The position numbers and the translations under genes are program-made. The notes under the pieces are model-generated. The model ran no database searches. It saw only the letters and a list, made by a program, of their open reading frames with translations, and was not told the DNA's origin. Positions 63,701 through 64,000 of a stretch of DNA of 64,000 bases are shown one piece after another (the first letter of the stretch is position 1; each line of letters begins with the position of its first letter). Location of the stretch: positions 6,326,001-6,390,000 of the forward strand of contig NC_079884.1 in assembly GCF_029227915.1 (NCBI RefSeq), in the 5' to 3' direction. This DNA comes from Hydractinia symbiolongicarpus. Lineage: Eukaryota > Cnidaria > Hydrozoa > Anthoathecata > Hydractiniidae.

Positions 63701-64000
63701 TTCATTTTTGATGAGACGCCTAATGAAAGGGGTTTAATCGCCGGCAAATGAAAACCCGCGATTTCCCGTAAATCACGGGCTTGGCCCGTATAGTCGAATG
63801 TATACAAAGAAAGTACCCTGTGAGTAAACTCATTTCCAGAACGATTTTTTAAATTATTTTTTCACCACTAAAACGCATAAGACTTGTAGTTTTCAAAAAT
63901 GTTTTCATTTTTAATGAGACGCTTAATGAAAGAGGTTTAATCGCCGGCAAACGAAATACCACGATTTCCCTAAATCCCGGGCTTGTCCCGTATAGTCGAA

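Larger units (their letters stand above)
1..64000. repeat. Satellite DNA array, about 203-bp monomer, about 315 head-to-tail copies
   Basis: Every part of the window can be read as copies of one unit of about 203 bp. It contains recognisable blocks in fixed order: GACTTGTAGTTTTC, GATGAGACGCT, TTTAATCGCCGGCAAA, TCCCGGGCTTGGCCCG, AAAGAAAGTACCC, GAGTAAACTC, AACGATTTTTTAAATTATT and CACTAAAACGCATGA. All copies share one orientation. No unique sequence, transposon or inversion interrupts them, so there are no separate intergenic stretches to describe. Unit length varies by only 1-2 bp except at one composite unit near 44.1-44.4 kb. The length is close to a nucleosome repeat length, as in many centromeric satellites. 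A centromeric or pericentromeric location is inference. I do not recognise the family. Both ends of the window lie inside the array. Confidence 0.98.

Noticed and set aside
1-64000. CRISPR array
   Set aside because: There is no alternation of a short constant repeat with unique spacers. The entire 203-bp unit is repeated, far longer than a CRISPR repeat-spacer unit, and no cas gene is present.
1-64000. rDNA spacer or tandem tRNA/snRNA gene array
   Set aside because: I saw no rRNA core sequence, no cloverleaf, and no A/B box pair in the monomer. The T runs could terminate Pol III, but no matching promoter is visible.
1-64000. A hidden new functional system such as a defence island, retron or toxin-antitoxin locus
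   Set aside because: No non-satellite sequence exists in the window in which such genes could lie.
1-64000. Assignment to a named satellite family or species
   Set aside because: The consensus does not match any satellite I can recall with confidence. A database search with the 203-bp consensus would be decisive and could not be run.

Overview
The whole window is one uninterrupted tandem satellite DNA array. A unit of about 203 bp repeats head to tail in a single orientation from the first base to the last, about 315 times. I found no protein-coding gene, tRNA, rRNA, transposon, CRISPR array or unique sequence, and neither end of the array is reached. This is typical of eukaryotic heterochromatin, most plausibly centromeric or pericentromeric. 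I do not recognise the satellite family and cannot name the taxon. The hand-built consensus is about 39% GC with 13 CpG in 203 bp (observed/expected about 1.7). CpG is therefore not depleted, which weakly argues against a strongly CpG-methylated genome such as a typical vertebrate.

The monomers fall into seven recurrent variants, here called types 1-7 and differing by single-base and 1-2 bp changes. They follow a preferred cyclic order, 1-6-7-3-4-5-2 and back to 1. One complete cycle lies at 23400-24819 (1420 bp). Most other stretches are shorter versions of this cycle: six units (1217 bp), five (about 1015 bp) or four (about 811 bp). Chimeric monomers mark the places where units were skipped or repeated. 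Many junctions are in register, as expected from unequal exchange or gene conversion between misaligned monomers.

Layout. Positions 1-13 kb hold hexamer-like cycles plus large blocks copied about 6.5-6.9 kb apart, with nested 608-bp and 2028-bp duplications. Positions 13-27 kb hold hexamers, 1015-bp pentamers and blocks recurring 5478, 2840 and 2434 bp apart. Positions 27-37 kb are dominated by tetramers and 11-monomer units. Positions 37-48.5 kb contain a block copied 5065 bp apart and the only phase break I found, an out-of-register 1311-bp duplication joined at 44213/44214. Positions 48.5-64 kb carry a subfamily with a 2-bp insertion, arranged in 8-, 9- and 5-monomer higher-order repeats.

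The monomer carries three short dyads (9-bp arms/4-nt loop, 5/5, and 5-6/3) that recur in every cycle. Some types also have a CENP-B-box-like motif whose spacing is one base short, and another type has a TATA-like motif. The minus-strand reading frames of 61-74 codons are by-products of the repeat: those I checked begin at TTG, stop once per unit, and lose frame with every 203-bp step. There is no gene network to describe. The biological interest lies in how the array evolved and whether it has a chromosomal role.
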